NCBI RefSeq assembly: GCF_002192415.1
Contig: NZ_CP021780.1
Coordinates: forward strand, 4,464,001 to 4,528,000
Direction: 5' to 3'
Length of the DNA stretch: 64,000 bases
Source of the DNA: Paenibacillus donghaensis
GTDB lineage: Bacteria; Bacillota; Bacilli; Paenibacillales; Paenibacillaceae
The notes beneath the pieces are model-generated. The model saw nothing but the letters and a program-made list of their open reading frames with translations. It searched no databases and had not been told where the DNA came from. Position numbers and translations under genes: made by a program. This document shows, in pieces, positions 44,601 through 52,984 of this stretch. Every line of letters starts with the position of its first letter. Position 1 is the first letter of the stretch.

Positions 44601-47597
44601 TTCACTGTGCGTCCATTTTCCCGAATACTCGTCCCACTGTTCTTCCATTAAAGCTAAACCGAAACCATTATATAGTGTATTGCGATAGGTTTTAATATTT
44701 GCCCCTGTAGATACTTGGGTAATAGTCTTTACAGTATCTACTTTGAGAGTTGATGTGCCTGCATTCTCGGCATCGAATTCATGATGTCCAGTATTATTAT
44801 AATAATTAATTTCGTCGACTTCGCTATAGATGACACCGAGATCATTTGTTGTGTTTGGATACGTAACTTTCTGGGTTCTCCCTAACGCATCGTATTGGTA
44901 AGAGGTGACGCGATCATTTCCATCTCTTTCTTCCAACACCCGTCCACTGGCCATGTCATAACGGATAGTCTTTCTTACAGCTTGCTCGTTCGGTTGATTC
45001 ACATTGAAGTATTGCTGCTGCTCCGTAGGATACGCATATCCTGTTTCAGCACCAAGAACAGTAACCGTTTTAGCAACCAACTGTCCTGCAGACGTTTTGG
45101 TTTCGGTGATTCGGTGGAGTTTACCTGAACCATCTGGGGCATTCTCATAAGTGTAGCTGCTGACCTCACCCAGCGGGTTAGTAAAGCTATTAACCCGGCC
45201 TTGAGCAGTATACGTATAGCTTTCTGAGCTTGGTGCTGCATCGTTCTCATTCTGATACCACGATTTACCGGATATAAACCTGAAGTTGGGCTCATAACTA
45301 TAGCTTGTCGTATATTTCTGTTTGAGTCCCGGGTTGTTTCGCTGACTCTCGGTTAGCGGCTGGGTAGCGCTGGCGATGTTCCCCCACTCATCGTAGGTAA
45401 AGTCAGAGTAGAGCTTATTGGCTGTGCTGTCATTATCTCCAGCTCCAAAGTCCAGACTTTCACTTAGGGTTGGCGATTGGGAGAACAGAGGGTGAAACGC
45501 CGAATTTCGTATCACTGTCTTCTCGCCATTTTGGGCCATTTGCTCTGTAGAGAGCAGTTGTCCCTTCCCATTAAAGGTGTACTTGGTATCTATATTTCCA
45601 CTTGACGCCTTTTGACTGGCAGCCGTGGAATACGTGAATTCAGCCGGATACTTATCTTGTTCATAATATGTAGGGTAAGCATCATAACTTCCATTTCTGC
45701 TATACTCCACCTTATTGTATTCACCGGTAAACGCACCTGATTTTATCATTTGGTCATAGCGTGAGCTTACATATTCAGTGACCATGGCCCCGTAATAACC
45801 ATAATTCCGCTTTCCATATTCATAGTTATATTTGGTCAGAGAGTGAGGGTACTTCACCTCCCATAATTTAATGTACGCGGTGTTCTCCGTATAGGAATCC
45901 CAAGGTTTAAAATCCTTCAGTTGCGTGTTATAAAAGAAATTACCCACAATGTGTGAAAATTGCGTCTTTTCTCCGTTTTGGCGGGTAATCGACGTTAATA
46001 CAGGGACTGCGATTCCCGGGCACGCGCGGTCATAGTAGCCTCCGGGATAGACTCTATGCAGTTCGTAGGTCACTCGCTTTCGGGTATAGGTGACCTGCTC
46101 GCTTTGTTCACCCGAAGCTTTCAGAACGGACACCGTAATCCGTTCTTCGGGCGTTTCCTGATTCGGCTCCAATCTGGCGTTCTTGATGTAATCATATTGG
46201 AAAAGTACCTTTCGTCCCAAACTGTCATTAATTTCGGACAACAAGAGCTGAGCTCCATGATCTGAAGGTTTACCTTCGTATTTGAAGGTGATTACGTTAC
46301 CAAAACGGTCTTTGATGCCCAGCAGGACATTGTCATATCCGCCAAAATATTCTCTTTTCCCATCTGCATATTCCAGATAATAATCGGACCCGTACTGGCC
46401 GCTGTTAAAGGTTTGGGCAGCATCGAAGACAAAACGCATATCTTTGCCTTTATAGCCTTTAAGATGGGTATAGTTCTCCAATTCATTCTCTGAAGAAGTC
46501 GTAACATTATAGATTGCACCTTGACCATCATGATACGAGATATTTCCGTAATTATCTCTCTCTACCGATGGGAAGCGGAAACTCCACCCTGTACCCAGAT
46601 CATATCTTCTATTGTTGAAATTATACGCCCCAACCTGCGGGTCGATGAGCTGGGCCTGGTTTCCATTAAACATCACTCCGATGTTGAGATCCAGTCCATC
46701 TCTGCCCGGCAGACTGATCTGGGTATCTTTCCAAGTAAGCGATCCTGAAGAGGGATCTACCGTCTCGCTGGATAATGACCGATCTGAGAACTGTGGCTTA
46801 GCGGTCTGATTAATCACTTCCATCTGAAAATCGTTAAACACACTACTGATATTATAGTCTAGTGAAGTGAGGATCGTACCTTTAAATCTTTTTCCCAGAA
46901 GTTGATCATAGACTGTTTGAGTTACGGAATACACGCTGTCGGCTACACTTAGTTCTTGGATAGACAGAGGGGCCAGATCTGTGCTATAAACGGATTCCGT
47001 TACCCTAGCAAGATCCGAAGTAGGTAAAGATTGTCTAAACAAATCCCATGAACTCTTGTATTCTACTTTTTTCTGGTATAGCTCGAAGGGTTCCATCTGT
47101 TGTTCGCTGCTTAAATAAGCCAATTCATATATATCTTCGATGTTGGCTCCGAGCTCCATTAGTTTCTTAATATCTTCTGTAGATAGCGCAATAGGTTCAA
47201 GCTTGGCAGATGTAGACATGAGTCCTCGTGCTCTTGCTTGAGACTTTGCATATTTTTGTTTGATAACTTCAACCTTGGTTTCCCATGTGACTTCCGGCAC
47301 TTCCAATATCTTTTGATTTAATGCTCTGCTGAGATTATTTCGGTTCAAATCTTCATCAAATAAATATTCATGAGTAATCTGGGGCTCGTAATTCACATCC
47401 GGTGCAGGGTAAGAAGAGGAAGCTGAAGGTTCTTTAGGTTCCTCAAAAAGTGATGTTAATGAATTCGATGGCTGTCCACTCTCTTGTGCTTGTACGGTTG
47501 GAAGTGAGTAATCTGTTGATAGATTGGGTAGGACAATGGCAAGGCACAAGAAAATAATAAGTAACTTGAATCTTAATGTATTGGATTTCAAATTCAT
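41661..47597 (-). CDS. wapA: Full-length WapA-like RHS protein with Hint domain and C-terminal toxin
   Basis: A 1978-residue secreted contact-dependent toxin. A signal peptide covers about 1-38. The ATG at 47597 is only two bases from AGGAG, so a TTG two codons on (47591) may be the true start. Residues about 290-1600 are YD/RHS repeats that should form the hollow shell. The RHS core DPSMGRFLNEDTVEGQ lies near 1614. A Hint (pretoxin autoprocessing) domain runs from CFTAGTKVQ (near 1743) to GIWVHNCF (near 1876) with GEHPFW in between. The last 100 residues (HVFSADHIKDGIMKLG, HTKINGYDVTLRFYV, AFMGTADRVIGN) resemble the small RNase-like polymorphic toxin type 35. Only this RHS gene in the window has a leader. 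Confidence 0.88.
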   Translation of the reverse strand: MNLKSNTLRFKLLIIFLCLAIVLPNLSTDYSLPTVQAQESGQPSNSLTSLFEEPKEPSASSSYPAPDVNYEPQITHEYLFDEDLNRNNLSRALNQKILEVPEVTWETKVEVIKQKYAKSQARARGLMSTSAKLEPIALSTEDIKKLMELGANIEDIYELAYLSSEQQMEPFELYQKKVEYKSSWDLFRQSLPTSDLARVTESVYSTDLAPLSIQELSVADSVYSVTQTVYDQLLGKRFKGTILTSLDYNISSVFNDFQMEVINQTAKPQFSDRSLSSETVDPSSGSLTWKDTQISLPGRDGLDLNIGVMFNGNQAQLIDPQVGAYNFNNRRYDLGTGWSFRFPSVERDNYGNISYHDGQGAIYNVTTSSENELENYTHLKGYKGKDMRFVFDAAQTFNSGQYGSDYYLEYADGKREYFGGYDNVLLGIKDRFGNVITFKYEGKPSDHGAQLLLSEINDSLGRKVLFQYDYIKNARLEPNQETPEERITVSVLKASGEQSEQVTYTRKRVTYELHRVYPGGYYDRACPGIAVPVLTSITRQNGEKTQFSHIVGNFFYNTQLKDFKPWDSYTENTAYIKLWEVKYPHSLTKYNYEYGKRNYGYYGAMVTEYVSSRYDQMIKSGAFTGEYNKVEYSRNGSYDAYPTYYEQDKYPAEFTYSTAASQKASSGNIDTKYTFNGKGQLLSTEQMAQNGEKTVIRNSAFHPLFSQSPTLSESLDFGAGDNDSTANKLYSDFTYDEWGNIASATQPLTESQRNNPGLKQKYTTSYSYEPNFRFISGKSWYQNENDAAPSSESYTYTAQGRVNSFTNPLGEVSSYTYENAPDGSGKLHRITETKTSAGQLVAKTVTVLGAETGYAYPTEQQQYFNVNQPNEQAVRKTIRYDMASGRVLEERDGNDRVTSYQYDALGRTQKVTYPNTTNDLGVIYSEVDEINYYNNTGHHEFDAENAGTSTLKVDTVKTITQVSTGANIKTYRNTLYNGFGLALMEEQWDEYSGKWTHSEYHYDNYGRPIYAADPAGNITTVGYDAWGRQNRAVDPFGNIYVSDSNLKQRHSISYLIDVRTNEKLNYVEEYNDQWGNQTSKRTFKTWPQTSAPIGESYRYDLLGNVTAYTDPNQNLNNEGVTTSYRYDRLNRLISLKDALNQTSAYGYDGNGQIISSTIQAAGGSPQTINTKTYNELGLQTIKRDAASLNETQHYNNLGLVQQKTDRMGTVSDYRYDERSQLKSASYKGTVNGVAQTQEKRLIFGDGGPRYQTSQTYMNGGQSASRTLYIDSFGRARQKTERVGSHSSIIRTGYNILGQVTEVNDDYLAFNTQYKYNKLRLDQVQTNGNGVVNNSAAVNVQYQYTGSGQVASLTYPTLTDSSLLKTEYQYKKALGWVESVTNWKGSTVLSKSEYEYDNNGNITKSIETRKDQATETSSYTYDALNRLLTVTRADGSREAYTYDLRGNRLTLESKTSIEAAFAETTYGYDLLNTLTTLSQGGKTTHFTYYADGLRFKKVTGNSQTQYNYNLNGEVITEEKNSGQKANYVRGDRVLVKKDKTAGKDYYYLYNGHGDVVQIVDTSGKPVNTYSYDVWGNITNQTEGISNPFKYTGEIYDEETGLYYLRARYYDPSMGRFLNEDTVEGQITNPLSLNLYTYVGNNPLIYVDPSGNVWKWVGDGWKMVKSAAVAVANFMVVDDIRTIIDPNASTFDKSLAIAGFIPVGKFIKGGKIVVKLISKEGKVIERAVEKTVKNEKAIAKALGCNCFTAGTKVQTEDGEKPIEEIEVGDKVLAKSDETGDVAYKEVVGLFQKQADEIYNVHIGDEIIEATGEHPFWLDGKGWTFVRDLKGGDLLVSSDGSKLAIDKIEKEPREATVYNFEVADFNSYFVSNLGIWVHNCFTKISFQTDLFKRYEGHVFSADHIKDGIMKLGSDKKSIFSSITGKIGSVDSSKLKQGSNQMHTKINGYDVTLRFYVNDNGTIINVNAFMGTADRVIGNLVK

Positions 47598-47662
47598 CTC
47601 TCCTATTAATTATTAGCTGGTTGACTGGTTATACACTCCATAAGTAGAAGGACGCACGGGTC

Positions 47663-49075
47663 CTAATTCCCAACATTCACATTAGCGCCACCGATACCAA
47701 GACTGTTCCCATATGCATCATGAGCATAGATATGAGTGGCATAAACCCCAGATTCATTGTTGTGCTTGTTGAACGAAATCCTCGCTTGCCATTTGTTAGA
47801 GCTTACACGTTCTCCTCGAATCCACTCTATGTCATCTTGTCCATTATTTAATGTCCACGCCGGGAACTCCACTAACGTTACATTCGAAGGTACTCCTTCA
47901 ATAGATATGTCATAATATCCGCTGCTGACCTTTGCAGTGGTAGGCGCCTTTACAAGAGTTGAATGGGTAACATCGTACTCCCAAGCTCCAAGAAAATTGG
48001 TGTTATTAGAGTAGATATGAGTGATATATCTGCCAGTCTCTGAATTATGCTTGGAGTACACTACGGTACCTTTCCAGGCACCTTCTCCAATTTTGACACC
48101 CTGTATCCATTCCAGATCATCCTGTCCCTTGTTAGCTGTCCACGTAGGGAAATGTACACTCTGAATTTTAGGATCTATCCCATAAATAAAAACATCGTAG
48201 GATACTCCAGCGAGATCTATTTCTTTCGATCCTCCTGCTTCGCCTTTTACATTGACGTTTGTTCCCCCAAGTACTGAGGAGTTCCCATACTTGTCTGTTG
48301 CATAGATATGTGTCGCATATACTCCCGTATCGTAGTTATGTTTATTGAACGGGATTAGAATTCTCCAGGTGTTGTCCGTTATCCTCTCACCTTGGATCCA
48401 TGGATTCTCCAGATCATCTTGGCCATTCTTCAAAGACCAGGTTGGAAAGCTAACTTCACTGACTGTGCTGCCTACTCCTTCTATCTTCACTTCATAGGGT
48501 CCATCTGCCATGGACACTTCTCTTGGAGACGTAATTTTCATCGTATCTTTTACTTCCGCATTGGCGTTAGCTATCATTTTTCCGTCGGCATACATATGAG
48601 TGATATATACTCCCTTTTCATAGCCATGCTTCGATAGGACGACGGTTGCTTTCCACACCCCTTCGGAAATCTTTTCTCCTAAGATCCATTCCACATCATC
48701 TTGATCACCCTGTTGAGTCCATGTAGGGAAATGTACCTGCTGTATCCCCTTGGAGACTCCTTTAAGATAGATATCATACGACTGTGCGGAACTACTAAAA
48801 ACGTAGGGTTCTGAAGAGGTAGACTTGACTCGTTTGAGCAGGTTTCCATTCCTGTCATAGCTATAGTTCACCATCGAGTTATCTTTTAGAATTTCAGTCT
48901 CTAATCTCCCCCGGTTATAAATGTAAATGTTCTGCCGTTGGGAATGATCCCCTACATCCTTTAAGATATATCTTGAGTCTGTGCTTCCTTCCGCCAGCGC
49001 ATGTGTACTATGACCGATTGCGATATACAAGAACAGTGAAAATAGTGTTACAACAGTTACTCTTATTTTTCGCAC
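47663..49075 (-). CDS. Secreted protein with one YD hairpin and four GBS Bsp-like repeats
   Basis: A 470-residue secreted protein; the start is a GTG at 49075 with AAAGGAG nine bases upstream. A signal peptide (about 1-28) is followed by one YD pair (IYIYNRGRLETEI, NYSYDRNGNLLKR; about 48-80). Then come four repeats of about 95 residues, each containing V-x-FPTW or V-x-FPAW, GQDD or GDQDD, a W-I/L-x-G-E/V segment and GxYxTHIY. This is the GBS Bsp-like repeat found in cell-surface proteins. It lies just upstream of wapA, 66 bases away, in the same direction, so co-expression is likely. Confidence 0.85.
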   Translation of the reverse strand: MRKIRVTVVTLFSLFLYIAIGHSTHALAEGSTDSRYILKDVGDHSQRQNIYIYNRGRLETEILKDNSMVNYSYDRNGNLLKRVKSTSSEPYVFSSSAQSYDIYLKGVSKGIQQVHFPTWTQQGDQDDVEWILGEKISEGVWKATVVLSKHGYEKGVYITHMYADGKMIANANAEVKDTMKITSPREVSMADGPYEVKIEGVGSTVSEVSFPTWSLKNGQDDLENPWIQGERITDNTWRILIPFNKHNYDTGVYATHIYATDKYGNSSVLGGTNVNVKGEAGGSKEIDLAGVSYDVFIYGIDPKIQSVHFPTWTANKGQDDLEWIQGVKIGEGAWKGTVVYSKHNSETGRYITHIYSNNTNFLGAWEYDVTHSTLVKAPTTAKVSSGYYDISIEGVPSNVTLVEFPAWTLNNGQDDIEWIRGERVSSNKWQARISFNKHNNESGVYATHIYAHDAYGNSLGIGGANVNVGN

Positions 49076-49113
49076 TAAATATGACTCCTTTTCACAGAAT
49101 TAGTTATTATGGT

Positions 49114-49935
49114 TCAAATTAATCTCTTTTTTACCAAAGCACCATTGTTGTTGTACTCTAGCGAAACAATCTTCCCATCGGTTAATAGTATATATTTCAG
49201 CTCATTATTAGGACCATAATAATAACGAGAATTACCTTGAATGTCTTCTTTCCAGTTATCCTTATTCTTCACATATTGAACTTCCACACGGTCTATATCC
49301 AGATAAGCTTTTTCTTCACCTCCAACAGCAAATCTAATCTGTATAAACTTGGTCTTCCAATTAGGTTCTATCAAAATAGAATGGAAGTGCCATTTCCATG
49401 CACCGTTATTGACACTTCTGCTGCTCTGATTAATGATATTACCTTTGTCATCGGCTTCAATGATTATCATTTCTGCATGTCCGACTGGTAATGTATATTT
49501 CATAAAAGCACTTACCTCATATGACCATTGGCTGCTGACCATGTGTCGCCCCCATCGTTTCGTACATTTATAGTCACTGGATAAAAGTGCCCCTTTGCCA
49601 TTGTCTCTGGAATGTTCTCTGAGATTACGGTCGCTTGATGGGCGGGGAGGGTATTCAGAACTTTGATTTCCATATTCACTGCTTCTCCAAACCATACGAC
49701 ATTCTCTTGAAGCATCTCCACTCCGAAACATAAGATCCAGCTACGGATGGAGCAGTCATGTTGAAATACAGAAACTGGATATGTTACTCCGGTTTTCATT
49801 GTTGAAGGGATCGTATGAGTAATAATGCTTGCTTCTTTTCCAGCTGCAAAAGCTGAATTACTCAAGAATGCCATGAAACAACTAACGTAAAGAAAAAAAG
49901 GTAACTTATTTTATTCGAGCTATTTCTGTTCATAA
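49114..49935 (-). pseudogene. Frameshifted secreted Ig-like protein with C-terminal YD hairpin
   Basis: An ATG at 49935 behind AGGAGG begins a signal peptide (MNRNSSNKISYLFF), but the frame breaks in a run of seven T. The next frame continues SAFAAGKEASIITHTIPSTMKTG. The frame changes again around MFRSGDASRECRMVW, returns for GEAVNMEIKVLNTLPAHQAT and NVRNDGGDTWSAANGH, and changes once more near 49530 to SSQWSYEVSAFMKY. The rest is open to 49114 and ends in one degenerate YD pair (YYYGPNNELKYILLTDG, YNNNGALVKKRLI). The N-terminal half matches tandem Ig-like modules with W and GD landmarks. At least three shifts make this a pseudogene unless the sequence contains errors. Confidence 0.7.
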
Positions 49936-49956
49936 TTCCTCCTAGTGAATTCCCAA

Positions 49957-49976
49957 CTTTTACAATCATACGATAT
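49957..49976 (-). promoter_or_regulatory. 20-mer shared with the PA14 gene promoter
   Basis: Identical to the block at 32227-32246 (ATATCGTATGATTGTAAAAG on the minus strand), 22 to 41 bases upstream of the ATG at 49935. The TATGAT box is present, but the -35 region is not conserved between the two sites. Confidence 0.5.
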
Positions 49977-50131
49977 GGCCTTCAGAAGCGAAACATATGA
50001 TATATGTCAATATTAAGTATTTTATATCTTTTCTTTTTTAATTTTATAGGATGATTACAAGAATGGATTGTTTTATAGTTTTACAATAGATAGACTATTG
50101 AAAAGAAAATCCACGTCTAAAGGAGACTAAT

Positions 50132-51310
50132 ATGAATAAAAGAGCATTATGTATGAGTCTATTTGCATTCTTAAGCATTATCTTTGTTATCTCTGAAGCA
50201 AGTGCAGAAAAATATCTGTATGACAGTAAAAATCAATTAATTGAGTTAACAACAACATACGGAACTGTGAAATATAGTTACGATTTGAATGGAAATAGGA
50301 TAAAAACCAAATTAAATAACAATCTAATCAGCAATTCCAGTTTTGAAATCGATCAAAACATAGAAGGCGTAGCAGATGGATGGTCAGTACATATTGATCA
50401 AGGCATCATTGGAAAATACGATCTAACCACAGCGGTAGTATCGGAGGGGAAACAGGCGCAAATGATCTCAGCATCCTCCATTCCTAAATTGGGAAATGCG
50501 ATGAATATTTGGCAGGAGTTTTCAGTTTCCGGAGGCAATCCTTACAATTTGAAAGGTAAAGTAAAGCTAGAAGGCATGAGTCGATCAAAGTTTTCGGTGA
50601 TTCTCTTCTACTATGATTCTAATGGACAAATGATTGGCGGTATTACTCCTAATGAATTCACTCAAAATACTGCGGATTGGGTAACCATTAATGGAAACTT
50701 TGCTCCACCCAGTAACGCGGCTACAGTTCGACTCCATCTTCATCTTCATGCCATAGCTGCTAATGGAACTGGCACGGTCTATATCGACGGCCTATCAGCA
50801 CGCAAGGGAGAAGTGACTAACCTGCTGTTTAACTCCCAATTTGAAGATGGGTTTAGCAACGCTGGTACGGCAGATGGATGGTCAGTACATATTGATCAAG
50901 GCATCATTGGAAAATACGATCTAACCACAGCGGTAGTATCGGAGGGGAAACAGGCGCAAATGATCTCAGCATCCTCCATTCCTAAATCGGGAAATGCGAT
51001 GAATATTTGGCAGGAGTTTTTGGTTTCTGGAGGCAATCCTTACAATTTGAAAGGTAAAGTAAAGCTAGAAGGCATGAGTCGATCAAAGTTTTCGGTGATT
51101 CTCTTCTACTATGATTCTAATGGACAAATGATTGGCGGTATTACTCCTAATGAATTCACTCAAAATACTGCGGATTGGGTAACTTTTAATGGAAACTTTG
51201 CTCCACCCAGTAACGCGGCTACAGTTCGCATCCATCTTCATCTTCATGCCTCAGCAGATAAAGCATCAGGCAAAGTATATCTAGATGATTTCTCAATAAA
51301 TAGAAATTGA
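50132..51310 (+). CDS. Secreted protein with one YD hairpin and two duplicated CBM-like domains
   Basis: A 392-residue secreted protein, start ATG at 50132 behind AAAGGAG. After a signal peptide (1-25) comes one YD pair (KYLYDSKNQLIEL, KYSYDLNGNRIKT; about 27-65). Then come two domains of about 150 residues that are nearly identical over 127 residues (from ADGWSVHIDQGIIG to RLHLHLHA). The fold looks like a CBM4/9-type carbohydrate-binding jelly roll: a duplicated N-S-x-FE opening, W-x-T/V-x-x-G-x-F and a terminal VYIDG/VYLDD strand. It is divergent from the other YD proteins of the island and is followed by a transposase remnant. Confidence 0.85.
   Translation: MNKRALCMSLFAFLSIIFVISEASAEKYLYDSKNQLIELTTTYGTVKYSYDLNGNRIKTKLNNNLISNSSFEIDQNIEGVADGWSVHIDQGIIGKYDLTTAVVSEGKQAQMISASSIPKLGNAMNIWQEFSVSGGNPYNLKGKVKLEGMSRSKFSVILFYYDSNGQMIGGITPNEFTQNTADWVTINGNFAPPSNAATVRLHLHLHAIAANGTGTVYIDGLSARKGEVTNLLFNSQFEDGFSNAGTADGWSVHIDQGIIGKYDLTTAVVSEGKQAQMISASSIPKSGNAMNIWQEFLVSGGNPYNLKGKVKLEGMSRSKFSVILFYYDSNGQMIGGITPNEFTQNTADWVTFNGNFAPPSNAATVRIHLHLHASADKASGKVYLDDFSINRN
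50372..51250 (+). repeat. 381-bp direct in-frame duplication inside the CBM-like gene
   Basis: 50372-50752 and 50870-51250 are almost identical, offset by 498 bases (166 codons). Only a few substitutions separate them, so the duplication is recent or maintained by gene conversion. Confidence 0.9.
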
Positions 51311-51395
51311 AATTTCCAAATTCAATAAGAAAGAGGCCAAAAGGGTATTCCTTCTTGGCCATTACTTATTAACATAGTTTCTCTCTTATTAGATT

Positions 51396-51710
51396 CCCCT
51401 GTCGATTGCCCTTGGGTATGGCGGCTTGTTCTACTCCATTTATGGAATGGTGGTCAAGGTCAACACTCAGCAAGACCTCCGCCGTTATGCGATGCCGCAC
51501 CGAGAAAGTCGAGGCTGGAAGGAACTCTACAACAAGCGAACCAGTGTAGAACGCTGCAACTCTTGAATGAAGAACTATTTAACCGCAGACCAACTGCATG
51601 TTTGGGGCATTCAAATTCAGACTTACCATTATTTTAATGCGATTTGCGCTGCTTGCTTCTGCGATAGCCGTATCGAGACAACGAGTCGCAACCGCCGCTT
51701 AAAATTTTAA
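51396..51710 (+). pseudogene. DDE transposase C-terminal remnant
   Basis: Translation from 51396 gives LSIALGYGGLFYSIYGMVV, then WKELYNKRTSVERCNS, a TGA, and MKNYLTADQLHVWGIQ...NAI to a stop at 51708. KRTSVERCNSxMK is the end of a DDE transposase catalytic domain of the IS4/IS1182 kind. The TGA replaces an Arg codon (CGA in relatives). No start and no inverted repeats were found. It marks the right edge of the accessory island. Confidence 0.75.
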
Positions 51711-51787
51711 CCTTCCGTAAATTCCATTTACGCCTTGTTCTCTCAAAAAATTAATTATGAAAAATACTCGACTGAGAAAATATAATT

Positions 51788-52315
51788 TCAATTCCACCTC
51801 TCATCCGAAACCTTCGGGTGACCTAATAATACCCACAAATTCACATCATCATAGCCTATGATTTCTGCTTGAACTTGCAAGTCCTTATGCATATTTTTCT
51901 GTTTGGAGTTAGCGGCACATTCTTCATAATCAGCCAAACCCAAGGCACTGTATGCAGGGATATTTACGATCACACCTTGTGGATAAAAAACTTCGATGTA
52001 CCCATTAACTATCGTTCCAGTCGGCAGGGTTTGTTTGATCTTTTGCCACAGCGGCTGCTGATCTTGATTAAGGGTCTGCCAGAGTTGCTCAAATTCTTCT
52101 CGCAAGATTCTTATGAAGTTCGGATCATTGATATCCAGGTCCTGATCTGACAGAAAGAACTCAAACTTCTTTTGATTAGATATCTTGCTCTCCTTGCCAT
52201 CCTCCAGCAGCATCTGTCTAAAGGCCGTCCCCTCTTCATCCACTTCAAAATACCACGCTTGCCCATTGTTCTGATCCAATAAATAGATCAAAATTCTCCA
52301 CTCCTCCACAATCAT
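51788..52315 (-). CDS. Hypothetical protein with possible S1/OB-like C-terminus
   Basis: A 175-residue cytoplasmic protein. The C-terminal half (LPTGTIVNGYIEVFYPQGVIVNI, then ALGLADYEEC, and LQVQAEIIGYDDVNLWVLL) has the rhythm of an S1-type OB fold. The start is unsure: the ATG at 52315 follows AGGAAAAGA, while a TTG at 52291 follows GGAGGAG at eight bases. Many such small proteins near toxin arrays are immunity genes, but no toxin precedes it here. Confidence 0.6.
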   Translation of the reverse strand: MIVEEWRILIYLLDQNNGQAWYFEVDEEGTAFRQMLLEDGKESKISNQKKFEFFLSDQDLDINDPNFIRILREEFEQLWQTLNQDQQPLWQKIKQTLPTGTIVNGYIEVFYPQGVIVNIPAYSALGLADYEECAANSKQKNMHKDLQVQAEIIGYDDVNLWVLLGHPKVSDERWN

Positions 52316-52357
52316 TCTTTTCCTATATACTGTCTGATAATCGGGGCGTCCGGCGGA

Positions 52358-52684
52358 CTAAGATTTGTTGGATTTCCCTTTTAATGTTAACAGATACGAA
52401 AATGCTTCTTCTCTTTGGTTGTCGGCACTGTTATCAAATAGATAGTAATGTCCGTCATTGAAAAACAAATCACTAAAAAAAGGACTCTTGGCCTCATCCG
52501 TATCAAACCTGGCTATTCGAACCCCTGCGTTATTGCCTTGTGCTGCGGTTTCAATAAAATGATCCCATAATGGCTGATTGGCGATTACCTCGATATCCCG
52601 CATCACAAAATAACCATCTTCTTCATAGATTATTCCTCCTGAATTTAGCAGTTCCTTTATATATACGCTCTGGTACCTATGCAC
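52358..52684 (-). CDS. Hypothetical protein
   Basis: About 108 residues from a GTG at 52684; the binding site is weak and the start may be internal. The middle (VIANQPLWDHFIETAAQGNNAGVRIARFD) and the end (HYYLFDNSADNQREEAFSYLLTLKG) look like real protein, and it reads in the same direction as its neighbour, 42 bases away. I do not recognise the family. An immunity-like role is possible from location only. Confidence 0.5.
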   Translation of the reverse strand: MHRYQSVYIKELLNSGGIIYEEDGYFVMRDIEVIANQPLWDHFIETAAQGNNAGVRIARFDTDEAKSPFFSDLFFNDGHYYLFDNSADNQREEAFSYLLTLKGKSNKS

Positions 52685-52794
52685 CTGTGTGAAGGCATTT
52701 AACTAATCTATGATGTAAGCTCGACTTCATAATAATAGTATATTACAAGTTCTGAAGACTAGTGCTGAATCTGAAATGAGACTAACTATCCAAA

Positions 52795-52834
52795 TAAAAA
52801 AAAGCGTGTATCCAACTATCGAATACTCGCTTTT
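52795..52834 (-). terminator. Second of two tandem terminators after the HxlR gene
   Basis: Minus-strand AAAAGCG...CGCTTTT stem with an inner GTAT/ATAC pairing, followed by eight T residues. Confidence 0.75.
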
Positions 52835-52864
52835 GTCGGGAGAATTACCTCTATCAGAAGATAA

Positions 52865-52912
52865 CAAAAAAACAGGCCAATCATGGTGGGTTCTGACCAT
52901 AATCAACCTGTT
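52865..52912 (-). terminator. First of two tandem terminators after the HxlR gene
   Basis: Minus-strand AACAGG...CCTGTT arms with inner ATTATGGT/ACCATGAT pairing, followed by a run of T residues. Confidence 0.8.
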
Positions 52913-52984
52913 CGACGTAACATTATAACATTGGGTATCCACTATCAAAGTTTTTAAGAATTCAAACCCTATCATCAACGGGAT

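Noticed and set aside
52727..52978. 83-codon minus-strand frame with a hydrophobic end
   Set aside because: It covers two rho-independent terminators of the HxlR gene, has no binding site, and its composition follows the hairpins.
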